From contig JADKDR010000006.1 of NCBI GenBank assembly GCA_016714535.1, positions 186,001 through 250,000 on the forward strand: 64,000 nucleotides of DNA, written 5' to 3'. Origin of the DNA: Bacteroidota bacterium. Its GTDB lineage: Bacteria > Bacteroidota > Bacteroidia > AKYH767-A > OLB10. Position 1 is the first letter of the stretch. Each line of letters begins with the position of its first letter. Both the position numbers and the translations under genes were made by a program. The notes under the pieces are model-generated. The model searched no databases. It worked only from the letters and a program-made list of their open reading frames with translations, and was not told the DNA's origin. Shown here piece after piece: positions 35,063 through 44,221 of this stretch.

Positions 35063-35989
35063 CTAGTTTTTAAGTTGATATACTTTTTCGGCATCCGATA
35101 TTTCATCGGTACGCATGGTATCCAACAATTCTTTGGTCATGTATTTGGTTGCCTTTATTCTGCGAGACATAAGTACTTGTTCTTCCAATTGATATTGGTG
35201 CACCGTTTGACTATTGAGGTGTTTCAGGCACAACTCAACCATCGGATTATTTTCTTTAAAAAACTGTGGCAGGTACACCCTGTATTTTCCTTCATAACTT
35301 TGTTGGTCAAAATCGATGGCTCGTATACGATAATGAACATCTTCGAAATCGGGGGTTATATCCACCACATAATTGTATGCGCGCATATCTCCAAGCAGGC
35401 GCAGAAAACAACGCTCATTAAACTTTACAAATTCTTTGGCAAGGCGAATTGGGTTGGTCTCCTTGGAGTGCAAATATTTTTCAATAAACATATCACCGGG
35501 TATTCCGGCTATGTGTTCTTCTATTAATGTATCCTTATGCACCAGGTAGCTGATGCGGTTTGGCGAGAGTATATGCTCCAACTCAAGCCCATATACCCGC
35601 GAAGCATCAGCTCGCTTTATGTAATAATAATCGTGGTTGTCGTTATATCGATTTACTATCCGAATTCTGAAAGGCTTGCTATTGCCGAAGGTACAATAAT
35701 CGATGCGCTCAACAGTAAGATGCTCGGTAATTTCGCCACCAGTTTTAAGCAATGCATAAATTTCGCGCAGGGCGGCATTTAATTGTTCATAATCACTTTG
35801 TGGATATAACACAGATTGCCAAAGGGTATCTTTTTGATTTCGATCGTAAATTGGGAATGCATTATCAAAACGCAGTAAATCATCATATGAAATATGCAAC
35901 TGAATATCGCGGCCAAAATGTTTAAGGAACTTTCGTAGCGGTGTGTGTATAGGATAGAACGGTTTTTTCTTTGAAATTTCTATTTGCAT
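35063..35989 (-). CDS. Conserved hypothetical protein with kinase-like motifs
   Basis: 308 residues, no signal or membrane segment. I do not recognise a named family. The middle resembles the C-lobe of small-molecule/protein kinases: EFVKFNERCFLRLLGDMRAYNYV (GDxxxxN, like the catalytic loop HGDxxxxN) followed about 25 residues later by RIRAIDFDQQSYEG (DFD in the position of DFG). Upstream EEHIAGIPGDMFIEKY resembles a hinge. An unusual phosphotransferase is an inference only. It lies 41 bases after the broken radC, on the same strand. Confidence 0.6.
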   Translation of the reverse strand: MQIEISKKKPFYPIHTPLRKFLKHFGRDIQLHISYDDLLRFDNAFPIYDRNQKDTLWQSVLYPQSDYEQLNAALREIYALLKTGGEITEHLTVERIDYCTFGNSKPFRIRIVNRYNDNHDYYYIKRADASRVYGLELEHILSPNRISYLVHKDTLIEEHIAGIPGDMFIEKYLHSKETNPIRLAKEFVKFNERCFLRLLGDMRAYNYVVDITPDFEDVHYRIRAIDFDQQSYEGKYRVYLPQFFKENNPMVELCLKHLNSQTVHQYQLEEQVLMSRRIKATKYMTKELLDTMRTDEISDAEKVYQLKN

Positions 35990-36030
35990 AATTTATAGAT
36001 TGTATCGGTAACTATATACGTTATTATTCT

Positions 36031-36727
36031 TTACAACAATCCTTCATCAGCAAAGCTATAGTAACTATTGCCTGCAATAATAAGGTGGTCCATTACCAAT
36101 AAGTCCAACTCATTGCCAACATTTACCAGCTTGCGCGTAAGCCTGATGTCCGGTTCGCTGGGCTTAAGATTGCCACTGGGATGATTGTGTGCCAGCAAAA
36201 TTTTGCTGGCAGATAATTCTAGCGCTCTACGAAAAACTTTTTTGGGATCGACCACCGTACCAGCTGTACCGCCAATACTTAACGATTCTTTCTGATTATA
36301 TGGCTTGCCTGATTGAGGTATAAAATCCAAAACTCTTCGTGTAGGAGGTCGGCCATACTTGGATACAACTCATCAAAAGCTTCTTACTGCTGCGAATAGC
36401 TCGTACTTCATTCGATTTATCGGCTTCGCGTCTTCGCTTGCCCAACTCTAATGCGGCCGCTATGGTTATAGCTTTTACTTCGCCCAATCCCTTTACACCA
36501 CTCTTACAAATTCTTTCTACTGACCATCGGCTTAGTTCAGTAATATCATTGTTGGCAGCCTTTAATAATTTGCGTGCTACTTCTACAGCACTATCGTTGC
36601 GGGTTCCTGCGCGTATCAGGATAGCAATTATTTCGCTATCGCTAAGCGCACGAGCACCCTGCTGCAGCAATTTTTCGCGAGGGCGGTCGTCCTCTGCCCA
36701 ATTTTTTATACTAGTTGTCTCGCTCAT
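36031..36727 (-). pseudogene. radC: DNA repair protein RadC, two frameshifts
   Basis: N-terminal helix-hairpin-helix part (36727-36296: REKLLQQGARALSDSEIIAILIR ... GLGEVKAITIAAALELGKRR) and C-terminal JAB/MPN metal-binding part (IGGTAGTVVDPKKVFRRAL, LLAHNHPSGNLKPSEPD) are in different frames. The linking stretch AFDELYPSMADLLHEEFWIL is in the third frame, so two indels are needed: near 36380-36386 (one base short between AAG and GCT) and near 36287-36293. Each is repaired by adding one base. The HxHPSGN zinc motif is intact. Either a pseudogene or two assembly errors. Confidence 0.85.
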
Positions 36728-37048
36728 CGTTTCATAATATTAAGCAAAGGAAATAAGATTGTGTATTAAAAAAAATCAAGCGTAAAATTATCAGATATAA
36801 TATCCAGATTTATGAAATACCTGGATAGCCAAATTGGACTCGGAATAGGAACCTCATTTACAAAATCCGATTTCGCAGGTCGACAGCAAACCTTTTCGTT
36901 TTGGCCACATAGCTCCCCTTACGTTATTGATGTCAACGTCCTTACCTTTAATACTTCTTACTATTACTAAAACATGATATTGGATTCTTGCATTAAGCAT
37001 TGCTCAAAGGTTTTGTATGGCAAGAAAAAAAGTTGGACTTACCTTGAA
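36728..37048. other. Intergenic region
   Basis: About 320 bases, AT-rich, no supported gene, hairpin or repeat. Confidence 0.4.
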
Positions 37049-37603
37049 CTATACCTTGTGTGCTCTAACATACTCTTCGCGTAATAAAGAAAACACAAAT
37101 GAATCTTCGGTTGTGTCATCTCTCAAAAAGTGTTGCCGCAAATGACCCTCCTGTGTAAAGGCAAATTTTTCAATTAGCCTTAACGATGCCTTATTGTTGG
37201 GGCTAATAAATGCTTCAACACGGTTAAGATTCATTTGAGTGAAACCATAATTTAATATTGTGCTCACAGCCTCGCTCATATATCCTTGCCGCTTTGCGTC
37301 TTCAACGGTAAGTGCATATCCCAACTCAGCCCTTCGGTGTTGGCTATACCAGTTATGAAAACCTGCTCCTCCAACTACCTGCTTGTTTTTTTTAAGTGCA
37401 AGTTTAAAATGCACAATCGTTCGGTCATAGGTTTTGTATCCGCCTTCTGTTTTCTTTTGTTCCTTAATAAAATCTTCAGCAGTTGATAACCCAAGCAATG
37501 CCATAATCTCGCTTTTAGCACGATGCTCAAAAAGAAATTGCAAATCTTCAGGAGTGTATTTGTGTAAAATCATTCTTTCGGTTTCAAGATAGGTTGTCTC
37601 CAT
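37049..37603 (-). CDS. GNAT family N-acetyltransferase (RimJ/RimL-like)
   Basis: 184 residues with the GNAT fold: start TERMILHKYTPEDLQFLFEH, acetyl-CoA loop region LGYALTVEDAKRQGYMSEAV (the QGYxxEA variant of the Q/RxxGxG/A motif), then LNRVEAFISPNNKASLRLIEKF. Members acetylate N-termini of ribosomal proteins or small amines; the target cannot be read here. A perfect -7 element (TACTTTTG) lies about 58 bases upstream. Confidence 0.88.
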   Translation of the reverse strand: METTYLETERMILHKYTPEDLQFLFEHRAKSEIMALLGLSTAEDFIKEQKKTEGGYKTYDRTIVHFKLALKKNKQVVGGAGFHNWYSQHRRAELGYALTVEDAKRQGYMSEAVSTILNYGFTQMNLNRVEAFISPNNKASLRLIEKFAFTQEGHLRQHFLRDDTTEDSFVFSLLREEYVRAHKV

Positions 37604-37660
37604 GCGTATGAAATAATTAAATCAGGAAAAAATAAATTGATTATGAGTTAATCAACCTGA

Positions 37661-37668
37661 CAAAAGTA
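37661..37668 (-). promoter_or_regulatory. -7 element (TACTTTTG) before the GNAT gene
   Basis: Perfect TAnnTTTG on the reverse strand, immediately after the DUF1501 stop; the -33 TTG is not evident. Confidence 0.35.
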
Positions 37669-37671
37669 TGT

Positions 37672-38844
37672 TTAAAATAAATCCTTAATAATTTGGTTGT
37701 TTATATTTATTTGCAAGGGATCGAAATTAAATTTTTCCTTGAGCAAGGTTGCGTATACGCTTCTGAAATCAATATCATAAATTAAATCACCCTTATCCAA
37801 ATTGCCTAAGTCAGGATTTTTGCCAAGTACATTACCCTTATTGTTACCTCCTATGATAAACATGGGGCCTGCAGTGCCATGATCTGTACCCGTGCCATTT
37901 TCGTGCACCCTACGTCCAAACTCTGAGAAGATAACAAGTGTTACATTTTTTAAGAGCTTATTACTTTTCAAATCTTTGTAAAAAGAATAAACCGCATCGT
38001 TCAAGATAGTTAATTGTCTCTGATGCGAAGGTCCTTGATTGTTGTGCGTGTCGAAACCATTGAGTGATGTGTAATATACTTTGGAGTTCAGGTTACCCTT
38101 TACTAATCGCGCTATCCATTCAAGATTTTTTGACAACGCATTGTTTGCATAAACTTCGCTATACTTTTCACTTTGCTGCAATGCTTTGTTTATTTCTTCC
38201 ATGCCTTCTAAGGATGCATATTGAAGCTTTCGCACAAAATCCAATTGAGGATTGTCAGACAGTTTCAGTTCGGCTTCTGCACCTGAATAGTTTTTAATTC
38301 TATTAAAATCCTTTATAGTGATGCCGTGTGAAAGCGAAGATTTTAAAGCAAGGTTATCTACATTATCAATGTTGAGCGAACAGAGCGATTCATCGTTGCA
38401 TTGCAAATCCAAAAATCTTCCAAGCCAACCATAGTCAACATATTTATTGCTATCGGTTGCAGTTTGCCATATTTCCTGACTACGAAAATGTGAGCGATTA
38501 GGATTGGGGTAGCCAACGTTTTGAATCACTGTTAAATTGCCCTCTTGCAACATAGTAGCAAAGTCCTTAAGCGCAGGATGAAATCCCATACCGTTGCTCC
38601 TGCTTATTACCTTATCTTTTGCAATTGCAATTGATGGGCGTTTGTCATAATACAACGGATCAGTAAAAGGTATAAACGTATTAAGGCCATCGTTGCCACC
38701 ATTGAGTTGAATAAAAACTAAAATGTTTTCATTGATAGTATCGCTTATACCCTCCCATAATTTGTTGGCAGTTAAAAAATGGGGAAGCAACATTATTCCT
38801 CCGGTGCCGGTGGCGGTAAGCTGAAAAAATCTTCTGCGGTTCAT
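37672..38844 (-). CDS. DUF1501 protein with twin-arginine signal
   Basis: 390 residues starting MNRRRFFQLTATGTGGIMLL, a Tat-type signal (RRRFF), so exported folded. The body is of the alkaline phosphatase/sulfatase-like superfamily as used by DUF1501: LVFIQLNGGNDGLNTFIPF near the start and VIFSEFGRRVHENGTGTDHG with GPMFIIGG near the end (metal-site-like Asp/His residues). Function experimentally unclear. Six bases follow the DUF1800 stop; the pair DUF1800-DUF1501 is a very common two-gene unit. Confidence 0.9.
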   Translation of the reverse strand: MNRRRFFQLTATGTGGIMLLPHFLTANKLWEGISDTINENILVFIQLNGGNDGLNTFIPFTDPLYYDKRPSIAIAKDKVISRSNGMGFHPALKDFATMLQEGNLTVIQNVGYPNPNRSHFRSQEIWQTATDSNKYVDYGWLGRFLDLQCNDESLCSLNIDNVDNLALKSSLSHGITIKDFNRIKNYSGAEAELKLSDNPQLDFVRKLQYASLEGMEEINKALQQSEKYSEVYANNALSKNLEWIARLVKGNLNSKVYYTSLNGFDTHNNQGPSHQRQLTILNDAVYSFYKDLKSNKLLKNVTLVIFSEFGRRVHENGTGTDHGTAGPMFIIGGNNKGNVLGKNPDLGNLDKGDLIYDIDFRSVYATLLKEKFNFDPLQININNQIIKDLF

Positions 38845-38850
38845 CGTCTT

Positions 38851-40233
38851 TTAAATTAGTTGAAATTCAGGACTCTTTGCTAAATACTGGTACACCTTCA
38901 AAATGCTCTTTTCTGCATTTTCTGATTGCGGATCGAAATCATATTTTAAAATCTGATCAAGTTCTGCGCGCATCTCTTCGCTTGTTTCAAAAATCATTTT
39001 TTGCGTGAGCTCCTCTAAAATTGATTTTGCATTCGTGTTATTTTTAATGGTAATAGTAGGCCTGAAACTAATCTCCCCTACATCAAATCTTTCGAGCTTT
39101 TTACTTAGTACCCTTTCATATTTTTTATTTCCCGAAATAATGAAATCAATCAATTGGTTCCGGTCAGCATACACTTGCGAGGTGAGCCAACTTTGCCCTC
39201 CCTTCCAGCCTTTTACGTTTGGTTGATCATAAATATCCATGCCCTGATTTCGGAGAAAGACAGCCATTAATTTGTAATTGGGAGTTATGTTCAAGTCCTT
39301 AAATAGCTGGATGAGATAGATTAACGGATTCTTAATCTGATTGCCTGCTTTACCTTTAGCACATTCTTCTTCCATCATTTTTTGAAAGAAAGGCTTTAAT
39401 TCAAATTTATAATTTTTTAGAACTTCTGCATACCTAATGACTAATTCTCTTTCAGGGTTGTCATAAAAAAACCATTTCAATATTTTTTCAGTCAGGAAGT
39501 ACGATGTGTTTTTTTGCTCAAAAATTATATCAATCACTTCATCAATCTTAAAATTGCCCGTTTGCCCCAAAACAGTTTTTACTGAATTATCTCTTAGCAT
39601 AGGGCGATACTCGCCATGTTCTTTTCCAAAAGTAAGACCTGCCAAGCTGCGTGCTGTGTTCTTAATATCACTTTCGGTATAGTGTCCTTCGCCAAGTGTA
39701 AAGAGTTCAAGTAATTCGCGACCTAGGTTTTCGTTGATGTTTCCCTTCTTGTTTTGCTGATTGTCCAAATATTTTATCATAGCATTGGTATATACCATTT
39801 CTTTCACCAGCGTTTTGTAATTGCCTAGTGCGTGCGTATCTATTGTTTGGTAATGCTTGTAAATCCAATAAGGAACCTTTACCGATTGCAACGTGGAAAC
39901 AAAATGATTTTGAAAAAATAAATTTATCTTTTCTCTTAACGGAAGTTTCGTTTCATAGCACCGCTGAATTGTGAAGGCCTTCCATTCAATGCCAATCTTA
40001 ATAAGGTCGTTTGCAACTTTTTCAAGTTTCTTCCCTCCCTTGTCTGCCTTTTTTTTTAATGCACGTAGTTCCAATAAATTTTTCGGGCTGTCAGCAATAA
40101 AATCTGGAATCTTAAGCTCTGACTTTGCATTCAGTTGTTGTGCTATAAAAATGGAAACGCCAGACTTTCTGATTACTTCAGCTTCGTTAGTAGAAAAGCC
40201 CAAACGCAGCGAATTCAAAGCATTTATTTCCAT
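38851..40233 (-). CDS. DUF1800 protein
   Basis: 460 residues, helical, with the family blocks NALNSLRLGFS near the N-terminus, LREKINLFFQNHFV, NLGRELLELFTLGEGHYTES, NTARSLAGLTF, and KGWKGGQSWLTSQVYADR towards the C-terminus. Usually encoded with DUF1501, as here (six-base gap; DUF1800 first). No signal peptide is obvious from this start. The pair occurs widely in Bacteroidota and Planctomycetes; function is unknown. Confidence 0.9.
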   Translation of the reverse strand: MEINALNSLRLGFSTNEAEVIRKSGVSIFIAQQLNAKSELKIPDFIADSPKNLLELRALKKKADKGGKKLEKVANDLIKIGIEWKAFTIQRCYETKLPLREKINLFFQNHFVSTLQSVKVPYWIYKHYQTIDTHALGNYKTLVKEMVYTNAMIKYLDNQQNKKGNINENLGRELLELFTLGEGHYTESDIKNTARSLAGLTFGKEHGEYRPMLRDNSVKTVLGQTGNFKIDEVIDIIFEQKNTSYFLTEKILKWFFYDNPERELVIRYAEVLKNYKFELKPFFQKMMEEECAKGKAGNQIKNPLIYLIQLFKDLNITPNYKLMAVFLRNQGMDIYDQPNVKGWKGGQSWLTSQVYADRNQLIDFIISGNKKYERVLSKKLERFDVGEISFRPTITIKNNTNAKSILEELTQKMIFETSEEMRAELDQILKYDFDPQSENAEKSILKVYQYLAKSPEFQLI

Positions 40234-40537
40234 ATTGTGTATAGTTGCTTAGGGTATGACTTTAGTAACGCTGTAAAGTTTAATTTATGTGGTTGTGTTA
40301 ACAATACTTTATATATGAGAATTGCTAATGCAAGGCAACTGCTGCCTTACTGAGCAAGGTTTCAAAGGCTTTACCTGTTGTACTAAAAAATCAACTGAAC
40401 AATTATTTCTACCAAACCATGCTATTGGAAGGAAGAAAAAAATTCCTAATTCAGCGACAAGTATATTGAATTATTAAGACACCAAGCCTGCATGAGGTAT
40501 TAATAGATTTGGGCAGTCAGCACTTTTATAAACTTGC
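40234..40537. other. Intergenic region
   Basis: About 300 AT-rich bases with no gene, terminator or repeat that I can support. Confidence 0.4.
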
Positions 40538-40750
40538 TTATGGCAACTTTTCCAAATCCATTTTGCAAACCGGACATTGTCCTGCTGCCGTGTATGCGGT
40601 GTCGCTTTCACATTTCATAGGGCATTGGTATCTTATAGTGTCAGTGGCAGATGCTACCGTCATCACTTGACTTGCTGCTTTGTCACTAGCGATGTTGCAA
40701 GAAATAAATGCATAAGCTGCTATTAAAATTATTTTTGTACAACTTCTCAT
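40538..40750 (-). CDS. Small heavy-metal-binding-domain lipoprotein
   Basis: 70 residues: signal segment with lipobox FISC (Cys near 18), linker, then YQCPMKCESDTAYTAAGQCPVCKMDLEKL, the heavy-metal-binding domain pattern (YxCPMxCE ... GxCPxCxMxL) found in copper/zinc efflux systems and beside CusB-like proteins. The Cys residues would bind Cu or Zn. It stands alone, so a metal-sink or chaperone role is inferred. Confidence 0.8.
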   Translation of the reverse strand: MRSCTKIILIAAYAFISCNIASDKAASQVMTVASATDTIRYQCPMKCESDTAYTAAGQCPVCKMDLEKLP

Positions 40751-41155
40751 AGTTTATTTATTAAATAGGTGAATTGATTTTTGATTCTGTTTATACGAAT
40801 ACCATAAAACTCTTTCTCTCTAATTGAATGTCTTAACGGGTCACACCAACGACTTGCTTTTTTTGCTCTTATTATTTATTATAAATTGATATGCCAATGA
40901 TAGTAAAAATATGAATGATAAATGATTTATAATTTTTTACAAGCTAAGAGCCCGTTTAAAATTTATCTAACTGTTTTCTTAAGATGCATTTTCTGATTAT
41001 CATCGTTAGGCATTGCAATGGGTGGGCTCAATTGCCAAATGGCAATTGCCATGCGCCAAAGTTCGCTGCCAAGGCTTGCAAATCACGCCTTGCTATTCAA
41101 ATAATTTACTTCATACAAATTCAAAATATAAAAATAAAACAAGCTCTAATACCCC
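40751..41155. other. Intergenic region with dispersed repeat
   Basis: Contains copy 2 of the dispersed repeat (40985-41140). No gene. Confidence 0.5.
40985..41140 (+). repeat. Dispersed intergenic repeat, copy 2
   Basis: Core TGGGCTCAATTGCCAAATGG, later CTTGCTATTCAAATAATTTA and AATTCAAAATATAAA, in the same order and orientation as 34785-34950. This copy also contains an internal palindrome (CAATTGCC ... GGCAATTG). Confidence 0.5.
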
Positions 41156-42370
41156 TTATTTTCCTTTTGGCAACTTAAAGTATTCGTTAACCGACTGATC
41201 GAGCACCTGGCTAATTGAATGAAAATTTTCTTTACTCGGTTTTAAATTGACAAACTTTGCCATCGTTTTACAACGCTTGAAAATTATAAAGGTGTTATCT
41301 ACCTCCTGGTTTATTTTAATTAAATCAATTTCAGATTCGCTGTCGGTAAACGAAGGTACATGTGTTAATGCCACTTTTTCTAACTTCAATTGCTTGCCAA
41401 TTTTTTCCAACTCGCTTTGTCTGTTGTTTTTGTTATAATCATGTTCATTGCCATACACAAAATAAACCTTAAGATATTTTTCGCGCTTTCTGCTTTCGTT
41501 TTCTAAAAAAGATAACCATTGTTTTATTTCTTCCCAGTCGGGATTGTTGCCCACAAAATAGAGTATACCTTGGTACCATGCATATTTGCACACGGGACAT
41601 GTTCTAGTCCCCTTGTAGGGCCCCCATGCATGATGCGGTATAAATGACATAACATCTTCTCCCACATTCACACCCGAAAGAATTGGAGATGTGTATTTCA
41701 CCGGATATTGAGGAATATTCAAGCCAAGAATAATGTTGCGTTCGCCTATGGCTATGTTGTCTTTATAAACTAGACGCAACACTCCACTGCCACCCCGGTT
41801 TTCCATTTTCATGCGGTAGGCAGTGTTAAGTAACTTATCATCATCAAAAATAAAATCATCAATATAATATTCATTCATATCTCCAGGCTCCTTAATAGTA
41901 GCATGCACATGTGCCGGGGCATCAAGGGTAGGATATACTCCCGGTCGCACTGTATAAATAAAATATCGTCCAAGCGAATCTGTTTTAACCCAACCACGAA
42001 TGTATCCATGTGTTTGCCCCTTCTCATTTGGTGGCATGCTGCGCATTTCTTCTGAGCGATGTATATATCTTCCTTCGGTATTGGTTTGATAATAGTATAA
42101 CAAAACATTTGATGCCGGGGTAGTTCCGTTAGGTTCGTATACTGTTCCGGTTAACAAAAGTTTCTCACCTGCCAAATTCCAACCCGGGCTAGTATCAACC
42201 GCCATTATACTTTTTGGAATTCCGTAATAAGCAAAAAGGTTGTTTTCAAACGCCCCACCCACATGAGCCGGCTTGGTTATATTTTCCTTTGTTTCATTGA
42301 TTTGTGCATTGCAACCAAACAATGAAATCCATAAAACAACAACTGGTATAAATTGATAATTTCTTTTCAT
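41156..42370 (-). CDS. Lipoprotein fusing an intradiol dioxygenase-like domain to a thioredoxin-like domain
   Basis: The start is placed at ATG 42370 (404 residues): the signal is MKRNYQFIPVVVLWISLFGC with lipobox LFGC. Residues about 45-225 resemble the intradiol ring-cleavage dioxygenase beta-sandwich: GTVYEPNGTTPASNVLLYYY, RGWVKTDSLGRYFIYTVRPG with VYPTLDAPAHVHATIKE, which keeps the Tyr...HxH iron-ligand pattern. Residues about 240-400 look thioredoxin-like with TCPVCKYAW (CxxC after the first strand) and a later VDNTFIIFKRC. The fusion is unusual; activity may be redox or structural rather than catechol cleavage. Single gene. Confidence 0.7.
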   Translation of the reverse strand: MKRNYQFIPVVVLWISLFGCNAQINETKENITKPAHVGGAFENNLFAYYGIPKSIMAVDTSPGWNLAGEKLLLTGTVYEPNGTTPASNVLLYYYQTNTEGRYIHRSEEMRSMPPNEKGQTHGYIRGWVKTDSLGRYFIYTVRPGVYPTLDAPAHVHATIKEPGDMNEYYIDDFIFDDDKLLNTAYRMKMENRGGSGVLRLVYKDNIAIGERNIILGLNIPQYPVKYTSPILSGVNVGEDVMSFIPHHAWGPYKGTRTCPVCKYAWYQGILYFVGNNPDWEEIKQWLSFLENESRKREKYLKVYFVYGNEHDYNKNNRQSELEKIGKQLKLEKVALTHVPSFTDSESEIDLIKINQEVDNTFIIFKRCKTMAKFVNLKPSKENFHSISQVLDQSVNEYFKLPKGK

Positions 42371-42456
42371 CTTTTTTTCGTTTTTAAATTTCACACTTTT
42401 GCATAATTGCTTGTGACACGATATATCTCGCATAAGGCAAATTGTTCTTCTACAAG

Positions 42457-42475
42457 CACGAGCTTGAAGCTCGTG
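42457..42475. repeat. Palindrome CACGAGCTTGAAGCTCGTG
   Basis: Nine-base arms around a single central G; a REP-type hairpin at the 3' edge of the RAYT region, without a T-tract. Confidence 0.6.
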
Positions 42476-42504
42476 CCGGTAAATAATTTATTTTCTCTTT
42501 ATCA

Positions 42505-42605
42505 TGCCTTTGGTTGGTAAAAATACCAACCAAAAGCAAAAGTTTTATCAATAGTCTTTGGTTGGTTAAAACACCAACAAAAGGCAAAAAACACCAACCA
42601 AAGGA
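42505..42605. repeat. Cluster of CTTTGGTTGG / CCAACCAAAG inverted repeats
   Basis: First hairpin 42509-42534 (arms TTTGGTTGGTA and complement, loop AAAA); a second, imperfect one at about 42556-42585; a further half-copy CACCAACCAAAGG ends near 42604. Compact array of related palindromes flanking the RAYT remnant. Confidence 0.7.
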
Positions 42606-42612
42606 AAAAAAA

Positions 42613-43153
42613 TTATTCTCTGTAAAATTTATCTCCTTTCCATTTTGCTGGATTATTTATAATGTAATTGGAAATGTTTTGATATGATTCTTCGCTGCGG
42701 ATGATATGTTCGTGATAATTACGTTGCCATACCGTTTGTATTTCGGTATTCTTGCGAAACCATTTTGTTACACCAATTTTAAATCCTTTAACAATTGATC
42801 CAATTGAACGGGGAATCATTTTTTGAAATGCGTTTTGGTTTGGTTATAGGGGTTGAAAATTTTCAACCCCTACATTGGATATAACCGTTAATTCAATAAT
42901 GCCATGCATGTGATTTGACATTACAATATGTTCATGCAAAACCGCATTTTGGAAAATGTTTGGGAATTTCCAACCAACATTCATCAGCAATTTTACCTGC
43001 ATCATTAAAAATCATTTCTTCATTAATAATTTTACCAAACCTAGATTCTCTGTTTTCGCAACAAATGGTAATAAAATACAAACCTGCTTGCGAATAATCG
43101 TATCCTTTTAATCGGATTGACCTGCGGTGATGGATTTGCGGATTATATGCCAT
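42613..43153 (-). pseudogene. REP-associated tyrosine transposase (RAYT), broken
   Basis: N-terminal part from ATG 43153 (IHHRRSIRLKGYDYSQAGLYFITICCE) stops after PKCGFA by a frameshift near 42938-42945. The next frame restores VLHEHIVMSNHMHGIIEL, the HUH metal site (HMH) of Y1 transposases. After NVGVENFQPL, which is encoded by the REP palindrome itself, an in-frame TAA occurs; the same frame then gives the C-terminal domain ending TVWQRNYHEHIIRSEESYQNISNYI, including the catalytic Tyr region. Total about 180 residues. So at least one frameshift and one nonsense codon; inactive. Confidence 0.8.
42849..42870. repeat. REP palindrome inside the RAYT gene
   Basis: Perfect palindrome, arms GGGGTTGAAAA and complement. 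It encodes VENFQPL in the transposase linker. A second copy is 320 bases upstream. Confidence 0.8.
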
Positions 43154-43188
43154 TTTATATAAATTGTTTTGTTATGGTTTTTTTTATT

Positions 43189-43209
43189 GGGGTTGAAAAT
43201 TTTCAACCC
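43189..43209. repeat. REP palindrome upstream of the RAYT gene
   Basis: Same palindrome as 42849-42870 apart from its last base, 36 bases upstream of the transposase ATG; typical of a RAYT flanked by its own REP sequences. Confidence 0.8.
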
Positions 43210-43431
43210 AGACATTTCAACCCCGAACATTTTGACCATCTACAACTTTCCTTCTACAATTTTTACTTCCGTTTCTTTCGATCCGTAAAAGAGAATAAAC
43301 GATTTCACTTATTCTGCTTTTACAATAATCAATTTTGCAAGATGCTATTAGGGTTGACGGAAGCGATAACGCTTGCCCCAACATAAGCATGCAGCACAAT
43401 TACTTCAATATTGAATTTAAAATGCTGCTTG

Positions 43432-43656
43432 TTAGCGAGACGACTTTTTCTTTTCTGGTACGAATTCGAGAATATCGCCTGGCTGACATTCGAGTGCATT
43501 ACAAATAGATTCAAGCGTTGTAAAACGTATTGCTTTAGCCTTCCCGGTTTTCAAAATCGAAAGATTTGAAAGTGTCAGATCAATTTTTTCTGATAGCTCA
43601 TTTAGCGACATTTTGCGCCTTGCCATCATCACATCTATATTAACTACAATAGGCAT
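43432..43656 (-). CDS. Cro/CI-type HTH transcriptional regulator
   Basis: 74 residues, almost only a helix-turn-helix: VNIDVMMARRKMSLNELSEK, IDLTLSNLSILKTGKAKAI, RFTTLESICNALECQPGDIL. This compact YozG-like type binds operator DNA as a dimer and is usually encoded with a DUF2975 membrane protein, as here (DUF2975 gene first; three bases between). It may autoregulate from the palindrome at 44229-44242. Confidence 0.9.
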   Translation of the reverse strand: MPIVVNIDVMMARRKMSLNELSEKIDLTLSNLSILKTGKAKAIRFTTLESICNALECQPGDILEFVPEKKKSSR

Positions 43657-43659
43657 GGC

Positions 43660-44196
43660 TTATACAGTTAAATCGTTTTCGTTTTGCAATTCAACTCCTT
43701 TGGCAAATATGCACGCAATTACATAGATAACTGCAGCCATTAATATAAATGCCTGACTGTCGCCCCAAAACTTTTCTAAACTATCAACATTATATCCTTT
43801 TTGCATTAAATCTTTTGCCGTTTGTCGTGCAATGTATCCAAAGAGTCCAATAGCTAAGGTGAAAAAACTCATTAAGTTAATTTGCCTGGCCACGAAACTG
43901 TTGAATGGTTTTGATAAATCAAGCTTCATTAGCATCTTGATAACCAGATAGAATAAGAAGGCCTTCATAAACGAAATGCAAAGGAGAAATGTATACATTG
44001 TAAAATAGGCCCATTTGCTTCGAAGGTACATATCACTTAAGTCCATTTTCTCATATAGGTTCTTTACAATTTCAGGCTTGAACAAGCTAAAAACAAAATT
44101 TACTAATAAAGCACCTGCTTCTATGCACAGTGCAACAAATATGATCCAGGCAACAACTTGAAGCCCGATAAATACATAGGTCTTTTCTTTTGACAT
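43660..44196 (-). CDS. DUF2975 membrane protein
   Basis: 178 residues with four membrane helices (about 8-33, 62-88, 108-130, 148-170) and the family pattern SFMKAFLFYLVIKMLMKLDLSKPF. It forms the conserved pair with the HTH gene that follows; the membrane protein may sequester or control the regulator (inference). It has a well-formed promoter upstream. Confidence 0.88.
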   Translation of the reverse strand: MSKEKTYVFIGLQVVAWIIFVALCIEAGALLVNFVFSLFKPEIVKNLYEKMDLSDMYLRSKWAYFTMYTFLLCISFMKAFLFYLVIKMLMKLDLSKPFNSFVARQINLMSFFTLAIGLFGYIARQTAKDLMQKGYNVDSLEKFWGDSQAFILMAAVIYVIACIFAKGVELQNENDLTV

Positions 44197-44221
44197 TTTG
44201 TTTTGTTTTAAAATTATGGCG

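Noticed and set aside
42505..42605. Possible CRISPR-like array
   Set aside because: The units are inverted hairpins of variable spacing, not equal direct repeats with spacers; no cas genes.
43217..43399. 60-codon reverse frame between RAYT and the HTH gene
   Set aside because: No recognisable domain or signal and low-quality composition; treated as intergenic.
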